From assembly GCF_014281965.1 (NCBI RefSeq), contig NZ_JACFTB010000003.1, positions 186,001-250,000 on the forward strand: DNA of 64,000 nucleotides, read 5' to 3'. The notes below the pieces were generated by a model, which was given only the letters and a program-made list of their open reading frames with translations, did no database searches and was not told the origin of the DNA. The stretch comes from Rhodococcus sp. BP22 (GTDB taxonomy: Bacteria > Actinomycetota > Actinomycetes > Mycobacteriales > Mycobacteriaceae). The position numbers were made by a program, and so were the translations under genes. Of the stretch, positions 42,814 through 52,026 are shown one piece after another. Each line of letters starts with the position of its first letter. The stretch's first letter is position 1.

Positions 42814-44784
42814 TTACCAGCCAGGTTCGCCGAGTAGCGGAACCACGAGGAAACTCGGGTGCTCGGGGTCGAGGATCAGGTCTTGTCTTCGCCCTCGCGT
42901 GCGCAGCAGATCCGGGAGAATGGGCATGAATCGTGGTGCGTCCGTGGGGAAGACGTCGACCCGGAGACGGTGGCCCGCTGCGATCATCGCTTCGGTGGTC
43001 AGTAGATCGATATCGAGAGTCAACGGCCGACCGATGGGAACAGGCAGGAGAGTCGCTGCCGTGAGCGGGTGATGCGGGCGGGTGTAGTCACCGTTGGGTG
43101 CGTAGAGGGACAACTCGTCGTCCACCGCGCGACGTGTAGTCAACAGCGCGCCGTTGGTCAGGACGGTGGATCGCCCGTGCGGATCGACGTCGCACAGCAT
43201 GATCGCCCATAGTGCTTCCGGGGCATGACACACCACTCGGAGGTGGAGGTTCATCGGACCCGAAAGGACGGTGTCGGAGTGGGCGACGGGCGTGGTGAAG
43301 GTCAGTGCCCCCCGCTCGGCCGTTCTGTTGTCATAGGTGAATCCACCACCGAGAATGGCGGGGATGCCTGCAAGAACCTGAGTGGTGTCGCGCGAGATGA
43401 TCGACCACAACGACGGCCGCACTGTGAATTCACCGCATGTCCCATCGGGTGAGCTCCCGAGACTTCCATCGTCCACCGCATGTGGCGCCGTCCCCGACGT
43501 CGCAGCCGAGAGATACAGGCGCGTGGGTTGCGCCTGCGGTGCGGGGAATCTGCCGTGCGCGGTCCACTGTCCGCCTTGCTGGCGAAGGGTGACGGGTCCG
43601 TAGTTTTCGATTCCGTTGTCCTCGTCGCGAAGCCACTTGTCGAACCAGGCGCGCTCGAGCACATCGAGTCGTGGTGGAAACCCGGGTTCGCCGAATCCGA
43701 TACCCGGGTTCCCGTGGTAGCCGTCGCCGACGAGAAGTTGTTTGTCTCCGCGCGGTAGTGACAGCCGGTTGTAGATATCGGGCGCCGATCCGCCGAAGAT
43801 GTCGTGCCAGCAGCCGTAAAGAAACGTCGGGGCAGTGATCTCCTCGATCGTCGCGTTGATCGTGTCGTAGTAGTCGACGTCGTAGATTCGCGGATCACCG
43901 CCTGTGACGAAACCTCTTGCCAGGTCCAGGAGATCGGTTGCGGGTGAGCGCAATCGGTCCCGTAGCCATTCCGAGAACTCGAGATCGCCGAGGGACGGTG
44001 CCCACTTGAGCGCATTGACTGCGGTGAGCCACAACGGAATGAACAGCGACGGCGCACCACCGGTCGCGAAGATTTCCCGAACTATGTCCACCGACCCTTC
44101 CACGGCGAAAACTGCCTCGAGTCCGGCGGGGCGTTTGGAAGCAGACTGGAGCGCGTTGATCGCGGAGTACGAAATTCCTGCCATTCCGATTCGACCGTTG
44201 CACCATCCCTGGGTCCTTGCCCATTCGATGATCTCGAGTGAATCGAGTTGCTCACGGGTACCGAGAACATCCCATGTTCCCGTCGATGACCCGGTTCCGC
44301 GAACGTCGACGATGATCTGCACGTATCCACTACGCACCAGATGGCGATTGACCGACATCAGGTCGGCGGCTCCACCTGAGACGACCCTGGTCATCTCGGT
44401 GATGCCATCGAACGGGGTGCCCAACAGGTCGAATGATGCAGAGAACTTTCTGATCAGGGGGCCGAGCACCGGAGTGTCGAGGACCGAGTCGATCCCCTTG
44501 ATGAGCAGTTTGTTGTAGGGCGTGATGTTGAGGACGGTAGGAAATTCGGCCTGCACGGCACGTCCCGATGCATCGGCGGGGCGAAAGACGTAGGCGCGCA
44601 GCACAGCGCCGTCGCTCATCGGGATTCGTACGTTCTTCGAGATGGCGATCTTCGGGTGGAGAGGGTGCTCGTCGATCAGTGCACGCCACCGCTGAGCTGC
44701 GGTACCCCCGCTGGGGTCGCGCTCGCTTCCCGACCCGGGAGCGCGGCCGGGGCGAAGCAATGGACGTAGTTGTGCTGCCGTCAT
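42814..44784 (-). CDS. CocE/NonD-type serine hydrolase (X-Pro dipeptidyl peptidase S15-like)
   Basis: This 656-residue hydrolase belongs to the CocE/NonD family. The nucleophile motif is GMAGISYSAINALQSA; the Asp lies in CWHDIFGG and the His in LVGDGYHGNPG. The N-terminal alpha/beta part contains VDVRGTGSSTGTWDV, and the C-terminal jelly-roll domain (LSGPMNLHLRVVCHAPEALW) is typical. Family members hydrolyse esters, amides or acyl-peptide bonds, including cocaine esterase. The substrate is unknown. A 14-bp perfect palindrome lies 43 bases upstream of the start, which suggests repression by an unlinked TetR-like regulator. Confidence 0.87.
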   Translation of the reverse strand: MTAAQLRPLLRPGRAPGSGSERDPSGGTAAQRWRALIDEHPLHPKIAISKNVRIPMSDGAVLRAYVFRPADASGRAVQAEFPTVLNITPYNKLLIKGIDSVLDTPVLGPLIRKFSASFDLLGTPFDGITEMTRVVSGGAADLMSVNRHLVRSGYVQIIVDVRGTGSSTGTWDVLGTREQLDSLEIIEWARTQGWCNGRIGMAGISYSAINALQSASKRPAGLEAVFAVEGSVDIVREIFATGGAPSLFIPLWLTAVNALKWAPSLGDLEFSEWLRDRLRSPATDLLDLARGFVTGGDPRIYDVDYYDTINATIEEITAPTFLYGCWHDIFGGSAPDIYNRLSLPRGDKQLLVGDGYHGNPGIGFGEPGFPPRLDVLERAWFDKWLRDEDNGIENYGPVTLRQQGGQWTAHGRFPAPQAQPTRLYLSAATSGTAPHAVDDGSLGSSPDGTCGEFTVRPSLWSIISRDTTQVLAGIPAILGGGFTYDNRTAERGALTFTTPVAHSDTVLSGPMNLHLRVVCHAPEALWAIMLCDVDPHGRSTVLTNGALLTTRRAVDDELSLYAPNGDYTRPHHPLTAATLLPVPIGRPLTLDIDLLTTEAMIAAGHRLRVDVFPTDAPRFMPILPDLLRTRGRRQDLILDPEHPSFLVVPLLGEPGW

Positions 44785-44826
44785 GCATCTGATTGAACAG
44801 TCATCGACGCGGTTTGTCTTTCAACA

Positions 44827-44840
44827 GGACAATATTGTCC
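44827..44840. promoter_or_regulatory. 14-bp perfect palindrome upstream of the CocE-like gene
   Basis: GGACAAT-ATTGTCC is a perfect inverted repeat 43-56 bases upstream of the hydrolase ATG, around the expected promoter. Such symmetric AT-centred sites are usual for TetR-type repressors. No regulator gene is adjacent. Confidence 0.5.
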
Positions 44841-44945
44841 CAACTGGCAGTGTGTTCGGCGAGTAGTCGGTGCGTGGTCACAGGGTGCCGACCATGCTGT
44901 GCGTGCAGCGCTTGTGGAAACCAGGCCTGCCGTTCACCGCTCGTT

Positions 44946-44975
44946 TTGGAGTTGGCGCCCTGGCTGAGGTAACCT
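44946..44975 (+). promoter_or_regulatory. Candidate promoter of rplJ-rplL
   Basis: TTGGAG (44946-44951), an 18-base spacer and TAACCT (44970-44975) resemble a SigA-type promoter. It would give a leader of about 300 bases before rplJ, in line with the structured leader described separately. Confidence 0.4.
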
Positions 44976-45069
44976 GGGCGACGGTTCTGATCACGGTGAC
45001 TTTCGAGTGGCCGCGGGATGATCCGCCCAAATCAAGTTCTACCCAAGACCGTTGGTCACCGCCTTTCTC

Positions 45070-45284
45070 GAGGGCTTGTTCTGATTCCAGGACGTCCTGA
45101 GAGGTATGCGGTTGAAGGTCCGAGCATGTTCGGACGACCCACGCAGGAGAACGAGGTCAGGGACCTGCTGTACGGCCTTCGAGCCGTATGTATGTCTACG
45201 CCCCGTGTGCTTCCTGCGCCCGGGGCGTTCGTCGTTTTCCGGCCCTCTCGCGATCGACAAAACCTCAACGAGAGGAGGCGAAGT
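45070..45284 (+). promoter_or_regulatory. Structured rplJ leader, probable L10 (L10-L7/L12) autoregulatory element
   Basis: The region upstream of rplJ carries several hairpins: GTCCGA/TCGGAC (45117-45134), TACGGC/GCCGTA (about 45171-45188) and a terminator-like ACGCCCC/GGGGCGT (45198-45228) followed by a T-rich stretch. This position and length match the L10 leader that binds the L10-L7/L12 complex to repress its own mRNA. I could not align it to the known consensus. Confidence 0.6.
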
Positions 45285-45866
45285 ATGGCAAAGCCCGAAA
45301 AGATCTCAGCAGTATCGGAGATCACCGAACAGTTCAAGGGATCGACGGCTGCTGTCGTCACGGAATACCGCGGTTTGTCGGTTTCCGGTCTGACGCAGCT
45401 CCGACGTGCACTTGGCGATGGTGCCACGTACTCCGTCGCCAAGAACACCCTGGTCAAGCGTGCAGCTGCCGAGGCCGGTATCACCGGGCTCGACCAATTG
45501 TTCGTCGGACCGACCGCCATTGCATTCATCAAGGGCGAGCCGGTCGACGCTGCGAAGGCCATCAAGGCCTTCGCTAAGGACAACAAGGCCTTGGTCATCA
45601 AGGGCGGCTACATGGACGGCGCAACGCTGTCCGTGGACGAGATCAACAAGATCGCCGACCTCGAGTCGCGCGAAATCCTGTTGGCAAAGCTCGCAGGTGC
45701 CATGAAGGGCAACTTGTCGAAGGCTGCAGGCCTGTTCAACGCTCCCGCATCGCAGTTCGCCCGCTTGGCGTTCGCATTGCAGGAGAAGAAGGCAGCAGGA
45801 GAACCTGCAGCTGCCGAGGCTCCTGTAGAAGCAGAAGCCCCGGCGGAAGCTCCCGCCGAAAGCTGA
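45285..45866 (+). CDS. rplJ: 50S ribosomal protein L10
   Basis: I start at the ATG at 45285 ([17 protein letters not shown]), with GAGAGGAGG upstream, giving 193 residues; the upstream frame is the untranslated leader. The N-terminal rRNA-binding part contains [17 protein letters not shown] and [13 protein letters not shown]. The C-terminal tail is rich in Ala, Glu and Pro. L10 anchors L7/L12 dimers as the ribosomal stalk. The rplL gene follows after 84 bases. Confidence 0.97.
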   Translation: MAKPEKISAVSEITEQFKGSTAAVVTEYRGLSVSGLTQLRRALGDGATYSVAKNTLVKRAAAEAGITGLDQLFVGPTAIAFIKGEPVDAAKAIKAFAKDNKALVIKGGYMDGATLSVDEINKIADLESREILLAKLAGAMKGNLSKAAGLFNAPASQFARLAFALQEKKAAGEPAAAEAPVEAEAPAEAPAES

Positions 45867-45950
45867 TCCGCGCACCAGCGAACAGCTCAACCCGAAACAC
45901 TTTCGTCGCGGATCAGCGACTGGAGTACTTATCAGGAAGGACCCGCCACC

Positions 45951-46337
45951 ATGGCGAAGCTCAGCACCGAAGAATTGCTCGGCCAGTTCAAGGAGCTCAC
46001 CCTCCTCGAGCTCAGTGAGTTCGTGAAGGCATTCGAGGAGACCTTCGAGGTCACCGCAGCCGCTCCCGTCGCAGTTGCCGCTGCAGGCGCAGCCGGCGCT
46101 CCGGCCGAGGCTGCAGAAGAGCAGGACGAGTTCGACGTCGTGCTCGAGTCGGCTGGCGACAAGAAGATCCAGGTCATCAAGGTCGTCCGTGAGGTCGTTT
46201 CCGGCCTGGGCCTGAAGGAAGCCAAGGATCTCGTCGAGAGCGCTCCGAAGGCCATCCTGGAGAAGGTCGCCAAGGATGCTGCCGAGGCAGCCAAGGAGAA
46301 GCTCGAAGCAGCAGGCGCGAAGATCTCCATCAAGTAA
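45951..46337 (+). CDS. rplL: 50S ribosomal protein L7/L12
   Basis: The 128-residue protein has the N-terminal dimerisation helices ([20 protein letters not shown]), an Ala-rich hinge ([19 protein letters not shown]) and the C-terminal factor-binding domain ([20 protein letters not shown]). It recruits translational GTPases to the ribosome. AGGAAGG lies upstream of the ATG. A strong terminator follows 40 bases after the stop. Confidence 0.97.
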   Translation: MAKLSTEELLGQFKELTLLELSEFVKAFEETFEVTAAAPVAVAAAGAAGAPAEAAEEQDEFDVVLESAGDKKIQVIKVVREVVSGLGLKEAKDLVESAPKAILEKVAKDAAEAAKEKLEAAGAKISIK

Positions 46338-46377
46338 TTCTTGATGGGCCGTCTTCACGGTCTGTTCTGTTACAACG

Positions 46378-46412
46378 AAAGGGCCATTCCCATAACGGGA
46401 ATGGCCCTTTTT
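46378..46412 (+). terminator. Intrinsic terminator after rplL
   Basis: AAAGGGCCATTCCC (46378-46391) and GGGAATGGCCCTTT (46397-46410) form a perfect 14-bp stem with a 5-base loop and a T-run. It closes the rplJ-rplL operon. Confidence 0.92.
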
Positions 46413-46734
46413 GTGCTCTCGGGAGTGAATTCTTTTGGAGCGTACCTTTTGCTTTGCGCGCCGAATGGTGACCGGATGGTCGATCAATCCGCAGTAAACA
46501 GTGTTCGACGACAGACCGGCGCTCGTTCGCAGCGCCCCCACTCGGACCCGGGCGAAAATTCGGCGAGTTGCCCGCGTGCCGCCCTGTGATGGGTCACACT
46601 GACTACAGGATCCGGGTCCGGGTTCGAGGATGTTGTTACTCGGCAGTAGGCTCCATTGTCGGTGCGGACACTTACATGCGATAGAGTGACGCAACCCACA
46701 TGAGGGTCGATGTCAACGAACTGTGGAGGTCAGC
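46413..46734. other. Intergenic region before mceG
   Basis: These 322 bases hold the presumed mce promoter. A possible -10 element (GATAGAGT, 46680-46687) lies about 50 bases before the start, and TTGTCG at 46656 might serve as -35, with non-ideal spacing. I see no clear palindromic operator and no convincing gene. Confidence 0.35.
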
Positions 46735-47943
46735 GTGGGAGTCGAGGTTTCGGTCGAGGGATTGACCAAGTCTTTCGGTGTACAGAAGATTTGGCAGGAC
46801 GTCTCTTTGACGTTGCCGTCGGGTGAAGTCAGTGCGCTGCTGGGGCCGTCGGGTACGGGTAAGTCGGTGTTCTTGAAGTCGTTGATCGGATTGCTCCGTC
46901 CTGAGCACGGCAAGATCTTCATCGACGGGACAGATATTTTGCAGTGCTCCTCGAGGGAGCTCTACGAGATCCGCAAGTTGTTCGGGGTGCTGTTCCAGGA
47001 CGGCGCATTGTTCGGATCGATGAATCTTTACGACAACGTCGCGTTCCCGCTTCGTGAGCACACGAAGAAGTCCGAGTCCGACGTCCGCAAGATCGTGATG
47101 GAGAAGCTCGAGCTGACGGGTCTGATCGGCGCGGAGGAGAAGCTTCCCGGTGAGATTTCCGGCGGTATGCGCAAGCGCGCCGGACTGGCACGTGCCCTCG
47201 TACTCGACCCGGAAATCATCCTCGTCGACGAGCCGGACTCCGGTTTGGACCCAGTGCGCACGACCTACATCTCGCAGACCTTGATCGATATCAACGCCGA
47301 GATCGATGCCACCATTCTGATCGTCTCGCACAACATCAACCTGGCGCGGACGGTCCCGGACAACATCGGGATGCTCTTCCGTCGTCAGCTGGTTATGTTC
47401 GGTCCCCGCGAGGTGCTGTTGACCTCCGACGAGCCGGTGGTGAAGCAGTTCTTGAACGGCACGATGATCGGACCGATCGGAATGTCGGAGGAGAAGGACG
47501 AAGCGCAGATGGCGCAGGAACAGGCGATGGTCGATGCCGGTCACCATGCCGGCGGTGTCGAGGACGTCGAAGGCATTGTCCCGCAGATGAAGGCCACCCC
47601 AGGTACACCGGTGCGCAAGGCAGTGGGGCGTCGTCAGGAACGAGTACGCCAGATCATGCATACGCTCCCGCACAGCGCACAGGTCGCCATTCAGGAAAGC
47701 CTCGACACCACCGACCCGGGTGATCATATTCCGGCCTACAGTGGCGCGGGCTCGTACGAAGAAGGCACTTACGCCGAAGCAGGTCAGGGCCAGGTCAACG
47801 ACAACGCTGCTTACGGTAACGCTGCCTATGACAACTCCGGTTACAGCAACCCGGGTCAGGACAGCGCCGGGTACGACAACGCTGGTTACGAGACCGGGCA
47901 CAACGACCCGGGCCACAGCCCATCGCAGGGGCGGGGACAGTAA
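46735..47943 (+). CDS. mceG: Mce system ABC ATPase MceG (Mkl)
   Basis: The 402-residue ATPase powers Mce lipid importers. Walker A is LLGPSGTGKS, the Q-loop is LFQDGALFG, the ABC signature is GEISGGMRKRAGLARAL, Walker B is EIILVDEPDSGLDP and the H-loop is IVSHNINLA. The segment QFLNGTMIGPIGMSEEKDE is specific for Mkl/MceG. I start at the GTG at 46735 because GGAGG is six bases upstream. The C-terminal 55 residues form a low-complexity tail with repeated N-x-A/G-Y units (DNAAYGNAAYDNSGY) that mycobacterial Mkl lacks. The first permease gene follows five bases after the stop, so here mceG heads the mce operon. Confidence 0.92.
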   Translation: MGVEVSVEGLTKSFGVQKIWQDVSLTLPSGEVSALLGPSGTGKSVFLKSLIGLLRPEHGKIFIDGTDILQCSSRELYEIRKLFGVLFQDGALFGSMNLYDNVAFPLREHTKKSESDVRKIVMEKLELTGLIGAEEKLPGEISGGMRKRAGLARALVLDPEIILVDEPDSGLDPVRTTYISQTLIDINAEIDATILIVSHNINLARTVPDNIGMLFRRQLVMFGPREVLLTSDEPVVKQFLNGTMIGPIGMSEEKDEAQMAQEQAMVDAGHHAGGVEDVEGIVPQMKATPGTPVRKAVGRRQERVRQIMHTLPHSAQVAIQESLDTTDPGDHIPAYSGAGSYEEGTYAEAGQGQVNDNAAYGNAAYDNSGYSNPGQDSAGYDNAGYETGHNDPGHSPSQGRGQ

Positions 47944-47948
47944 GAGCT

Positions 47949-48743
47949 ATGGGCAGTTCCAAAAAATCCGTTTTCGCTCCGGCGGAAGCCGCAATTGCGC
48001 AAGCCGGAAACATTGTCGAACTGCTCGTAGACGTCGCACGGAACACATTCAGAAGGCCTTTTCAGTTCCGCGAGTTCATCGAGCAGGCCTGGTTCATCGC
48101 CAGCGTCACAATTTTGCCGACGGCTCTGGTTGCCATTCCATTCGGTGCTGTCGTCTCACTTCAGACCGGGTCGCTGATCAAGCAGCTCGGTGCAGAGTCC
48201 TTCACCGGCGCCGCAAGTGTTCTCGCAGTCATTCAGCAGGGAAGCCCGATTGTCACGGCACTGCTCATTGCCGGCGCCGCCGGTTCTGCAGTGACCGCTG
48301 ACCTCGGTTCGCGGACGATCCGCGAAGAGATCGACGCAATGCGTGTGTTGGGTATCGATCCGGTACACCGACTGGTGGTCCCTCGGGTCCTTGCGATGAT
48401 CCTTATCGCGTTGCTGCTCAACGGCCTCGTATCGGTCGTCGGAATTACCGGCGGCTACTTCTTCAATGTTGTTCTTCAAGGTGGTACGCCGGGCGCCTAT
48501 CTTTCGTCGTTCTCGGCGCTCGCCCAGCTTCCGGATCTCTACGTTGCAGAATTGAAGGCGGCCATCTTCGGCCTCATCGCCGGAATCATCGCCTCCTACA
48601 AGGGTCTCAACCCCAACCCGGGTCCGAAGGGCGTGGGTGAAGCAGTGAATCAGACGGTGGTCATCACCTTCCTGTTGTTGTTCTTCGCCAACCTCATTCT
48701 CACCCTGGTTTACCTCCAGGTTGTTCCGGCGAAGGGAAGCTGA
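47949..48743 (+). CDS. MlaE-family ABC permease, YrbEA type
   Basis: A 264-residue membrane permease of the MlaE/YrbE family with about five membrane segments. The conserved helix region TADLGSRTIREEIDAMRVLG contains the EExDAL-like motif that couples to the ATPase, and PRVLAMILIALLLNGLVSVV follows. With the next gene it forms the transmembrane channel of the Mce transporter. The start is the ATG at 47949, right after mceG. Confidence 0.93.
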   Translation: MGSSKKSVFAPAEAAIAQAGNIVELLVDVARNTFRRPFQFREFIEQAWFIASVTILPTALVAIPFGAVVSLQTGSLIKQLGAESFTGAASVLAVIQQGSPIVTALLIAGAAGSAVTADLGSRTIREEIDAMRVLGIDPVHRLVVPRVLAMILIALLLNGLVSVVGITGGYFFNVVLQGGTPGAYLSSFSALAQLPDLYVAELKAAIFGLIAGIIASYKGLNPNPGPKGVGEAVNQTVVITFLLLFFANLILTLVYLQVVPAKGS

Positions 48744-48749
48744 CCCGCA

Positions 48750-49610
48750 ATGACCATCTCGAAAGGTCGGGGCGACCGTACCCTCATGCGCGTGAAACGC
48801 GTTGCGAGTGCACCACTGAACGTGCTCGACAAGGCCGGCGAGCAAATGTCGTTCTACGCCCGTGCCATCGGGTGGATACCTCGGACTCTGATTCATTACA
48901 AGAAGGAAGTTCTGCGTCTTCTTGCAGAAGTCACCTTCGGTAGCGGTGCACTCGCCGTCATCGGCGGCACCATCGGTGTCATCGTGATGCTGTCCGGCGC
49001 AACAGGCGTCGTCGTCGGACTACAGGGCTATGCCGCACTGGAGCAGCTCGGCAGTTCCGTCCTCACCGGCTTCTTGTCCGCATACGTCAATACTCGCGAG
49101 ATCGCCCCCATCGTCGCCGGTCTCGCGCTGTCCGCGACCGTAGGAGCCGGCTTCACAGCGCAGCTCGGGGCGATGCGCATCTCGGAGGAGATCGACGCGC
49201 TCGAGGTCATGGCAGTCCCCAGCGTTCCGTTCTTGGTGACGACCCGCATGATCGCCGGTTTCGTCGCCGTCATCCCGCTGTACATCGTGGGTCTGCTCGC
49301 GTCGTATATCGCTTCGCGTGGGATCAGCACGATCTTCAACGGTCAGTCCGGCGGATCGTACGACCACTACTTCAACCTCTTCCTACCGCCGGAAGACGTT
49401 CTGTATTCGTTCCTGAAGGTGTTGATCTTCGCCTTCGTGTTGATCATGATCCACTGCTACTACGGATTCCATGCTTCGGGCGGTCCGGCAGGCGTGGGTG
49501 TCGCCGTGGGACGCGCTGTTCGAACTGCCATCGTGACGATTGCTGTTCTGGACTTCTTCCTCAGTCTCGCTATCTGGGGAACCACCACCACAGTGAGGGT
49601 TGCCGGATGA
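48750..49610 (+). CDS. MlaE-family ABC permease, YrbEB type
   Basis: A 286-residue partner of the preceding permease, with a longer basic N-terminus and about five membrane segments. The coupling region reads LGAMRISEEIDALEVMAVPS, close to the consensus EEIDAL. ATGs at 48750 and at 48786 are both possible; the first follows the upstream stop by six bases. It overlaps mceA by four bases (ATGA). YrbEA and YrbEB form a heterodimer in Mce systems. Confidence 0.93.
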   Translation: MTISKGRGDRTLMRVKRVASAPLNVLDKAGEQMSFYARAIGWIPRTLIHYKKEVLRLLAEVTFGSGALAVIGGTIGVIVMLSGATGVVVGLQGYAALEQLGSSVLTGFLSAYVNTREIAPIVAGLALSATVGAGFTAQLGAMRISEEIDALEVMAVPSVPFLVTTRMIAGFVAVIPLYIVGLLASYIASRGISTIFNGQSGGSYDHYFNLFLPPEDVLYSFLKVLIFAFVLIMIHCYYGFHASGGPAGVGVAVGRAVRTAIVTIAVLDFFLSLAIWGTTTTVRVAG

Positions 49611-50962
49611 TCGACTCGCCATCGCGATTGAGGCGAACTCTGCTCGGTCTTGCCTTCTTCTTGATTCTCATCCTGTTCGTCGGATGGTCGATCACGTCGT
49701 ACAACAAGACCTTCAAGAAGGTCGTCAGTATCGATCTGGTGACCGATTCGGTCGGCAACGCCTTGCCGTCCAACGCAGACGTCAAGGTCCGCGGCCTCAT
49801 CGTCGGTGAGGTGCGCTCGGCGTCTACCCAAGACGGAGTCGTCACTGCACATCTGGCGATCGATCCGGACAAGGCAGAGTTGATCCCGTCGAACACCACG
49901 GCACGGCTGCTTCCGAAGACATTGTTCGGTGAGCGGTACGTATCGCTGATAGTCCCACCTGGTGATACGGCATCGCCGATCACCAACGGCACTGTGCTGA
50001 AACAGGACACCAGCGGCAATGCGATCGAGGTCGGTCAATTGCTCGACAATCTGTTGCCGTTGCTCGAAGCGATTCCGCCGCAGGACCTGGCGAGTACGCT
50101 CGGTGCGCTGGCGCAGGGGCTGAGCGGGCGCGGTGAACAGCTCGGCTTCACGATCGACCGGTTGGAAAATATCTTCAAAGGGTTGAATACCGAACTCCCG
50201 AACATTCAACAGGGTCTGCGTGGCCTCGCCGACTTCTCCGAGACCTATTCCGATGCGGCTCCGCAGCTGATCGATGCTCTCGACAATCTCAGCGTCACCG
50301 GAAACACGTTGGTAGAACAGCGTCCTGCGGTGGATACGTTGATTTCCTCGTTGACCTCGACCAGTTCGAGTACGGCCGATTTTCTGCAGGCCAACTCGTC
50401 GAATCTGATCGCTATCGCTGCCGATTCGCGGGAGGCGTTGGGATTGTTGGCGGAGTATTCGCCGTCGTTCGGATGCACTTTTGCTCAGTTCGTTCCTATC
50501 GTGGCGCGTGCGCAGCAGGTGATCGGCGTCGGTGACGAGTATCGAGGCATCAATGTCTCGGCGTCCTTCGTCAATCCCAAGGGTCGTTATCTACCAAATC
50601 AGGATGAGCCGCGACTGTTCGACGATCGCGGCCCGCGCTGCTATACCCCCGCAGATACTGCTGCGGGAGAGTTCTTTCCCCAGTACCCGGGTGGTTCGGC
50701 GAACGACGGCTCCTACCAGGTTCCGTCGAGAAACCCAGGGCCGCAGGATGTTCCGGAGCTACCGTCCCCGCAGTACTCGGCAGTGCCCAGGGCTGCGACC
50801 GGTGATGCCGCACCGGCAAGCTACGAGGGTTCCGATTTCGAACGCGACACTCTGGCAGTGATCTACGGCCAGGCAGGGGGAGTGGCCCCAGGCGAGATTC
50901 CGTCGTGGACGACGTCTTTGGGAGCACCGGCACTGAGAGGAGCGGAGGTGACCATCAAATGA
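49607..50962 (+). CDS. mceA: Mce family protein, MceA position
   Basis: This 451-residue protein has an N-terminal membrane anchor (LGLAFFLILILFVGWSI), an MCE/MlaD domain (about residues 38-118, with DVKVRGLIVGEVRSASTQDG and FGERYVSLIVPP), a long helical coiled-coil part and a Pro/Ser-rich tail (about 360-420). MceA-F chains assemble as a hexamer whose helices form a hydrophobic tunnel for lipids across the periplasm. It begins in the stop codon of YrbEB and ends in the start of mceB. The suffix A is by gene order; which mce operon this equals cannot be decided. Confidence 0.9.
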   Translation: MIDSPSRLRRTLLGLAFFLILILFVGWSITSYNKTFKKVVSIDLVTDSVGNALPSNADVKVRGLIVGEVRSASTQDGVVTAHLAIDPDKAELIPSNTTARLLPKTLFGERYVSLIVPPGDTASPITNGTVLKQDTSGNAIEVGQLLDNLLPLLEAIPPQDLASTLGALAQGLSGRGEQLGFTIDRLENIFKGLNTELPNIQQGLRGLADFSETYSDAAPQLIDALDNLSVTGNTLVEQRPAVDTLISSLTSTSSSTADFLQANSSNLIAIAADSREALGLLAEYSPSFGCTFAQFVPIVARAQQVIGVGDEYRGINVSASFVNPKGRYLPNQDEPRLFDDRGPRCYTPADTAAGEFFPQYPGGSANDGSYQVPSRNPGPQDVPELPSPQYSAVPRAATGDAAPASYEGSDFERDTLAVIYGQAGGVAPGEIPSWTTSLGAPALRGAEVTIK

Positions 50963-52026
50963 GGGGACTTCTTGCTCCACTCGTCAAGTTGATCGTGTTC
51001 GCAGTGGTGACGATCTTGGCCACCGCGACGCTTGCATTCTCGATTGCCAACATCAGTGGTGGCGGTGGCGAGACGTACAGCGCTGTGTTCAGCGATGTAG
51101 CGTCGCTGAACAAGGGCGACGAGGTCCGTATCGCAGGCGTCCGTGTCGGTGACGTCAAAGACATAAAGATCGTCAACGAGCGCGAGGCGGAAGTCGAGTT
51201 CTCGGTTTCGGGTCGAGACTGGCTGCCGGCCACCGTAACTGCGAATCTGCGGTACCGGAACCTGGTTGGTCAGCGCTACATCGCGCTCGAGCAGGGGGCT
51301 GGTGAGCAAGGCCGCAAGATCAACCCGGGTGAGACGATTCCGCTCTCGCAGACGAAACCCGCTGTGAATCTGACGACGCTGTTCGACGGTTTCCGTCCGC
51401 TGTTCACCACACTCAACGCCGACGACGTGAACAAGCTGTCGTACCAGATCATTCAGGTGTTCCAGGGTGAGTCGGGAACGATCTCGGAGTTGGTACGCAG
51501 CACCGCGAGCCTCACGAACACCGTTGCAGACAAGGACCAGGTGATCGGCGCAGTGATCACCAATCTCAATACGGTGCTGCAAACGGTCAATCAGCATGAC
51601 AAGGAACTCGATTCGTTGATTGTCAATACCCAGCAATTGGTGTCGGGACTTTCCGCCGATCGTGAGGTTGTCGGCTCGGCCGTCACTTCACTCGCCGGCC
51701 TGACCGATGCGACGGCTGGTCTGCTCGAACCGACACGTCCGGCGATTCAGGGTTCGATCGCTGCACTGAACACGTTGGCGACGACGTTGAACAACCGAGA
51801 AGATGACCTGACGAAGGTAATCCAGACGTTGCCGAAGAAGCTCGACAAATTGGTTCGTACCGCACAGCAGGGATCGTGGTTCACCTTCTACCTGTGCGGT
51901 CTCGACATCAAGGCAGGGCCGGGTTCTTCACCCAATCTGAATTTGCCGACAGGACTTCCGACCGTGAATCAGCCGCTGTACACGAATTCGGCTTCGCGTT
52001 GCAAAGCTGGGGGGATCCAAGGATGA
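50959..52026 (+). CDS. mceB: Mce family protein, MceB position
   Basis: I start at the ATG at 50959 (MRGLLAPLVKLIVFAVV), which overlaps the mceA stop by four bases, giving 355 residues. One membrane anchor precedes the MCE domain (ASLNKGDEVRIAGVRVGDVK and LVGQRYIALEQG) and a long helical region (NLNTVLQTVNQHDKELDSLI). It should be one of the six chains of the Mce shuttle. It overlaps mceC by four bases. Confidence 0.9.
   Translation: MRGLLAPLVKLIVFAVVTILATATLAFSIANISGGGGETYSAVFSDVASLNKGDEVRIAGVRVGDVKDIKIVNEREAEVEFSVSGRDWLPATVTANLRYRNLVGQRYIALEQGAGEQGRKINPGETIPLSQTKPAVNLTTLFDGFRPLFTTLNADDVNKLSYQIIQVFQGESGTISELVRSTASLTNTVADKDQVIGAVITNLNTVLQTVNQHDKELDSLIVNTQQLVSGLSADREVVGSAVTSLAGLTDATAGLLEPTRPAIQGSIAALNTLATTLNNREDDLTKVIQTLPKKLDKLVRTAQQGSWFTFYLCGLDIKAGPGSSPNLNLPTGLPTVNQPLYTNSASRCKAGGIQG

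Noticed and set aside
45306..46694. 462-codon minus-strand frame over rplJ and rplL
   Set aside because: It is the mirror of highly biased ribosomal protein codons and has no domain of its own; rplJ and rplL are certain.
46672..47916. 414-codon minus-strand frame over mceG
   Set aside because: It mirrors the ATPase gene almost exactly and its opening is Val-rich low complexity caused by the antisense of the Tyr/Asn/Gly tail.
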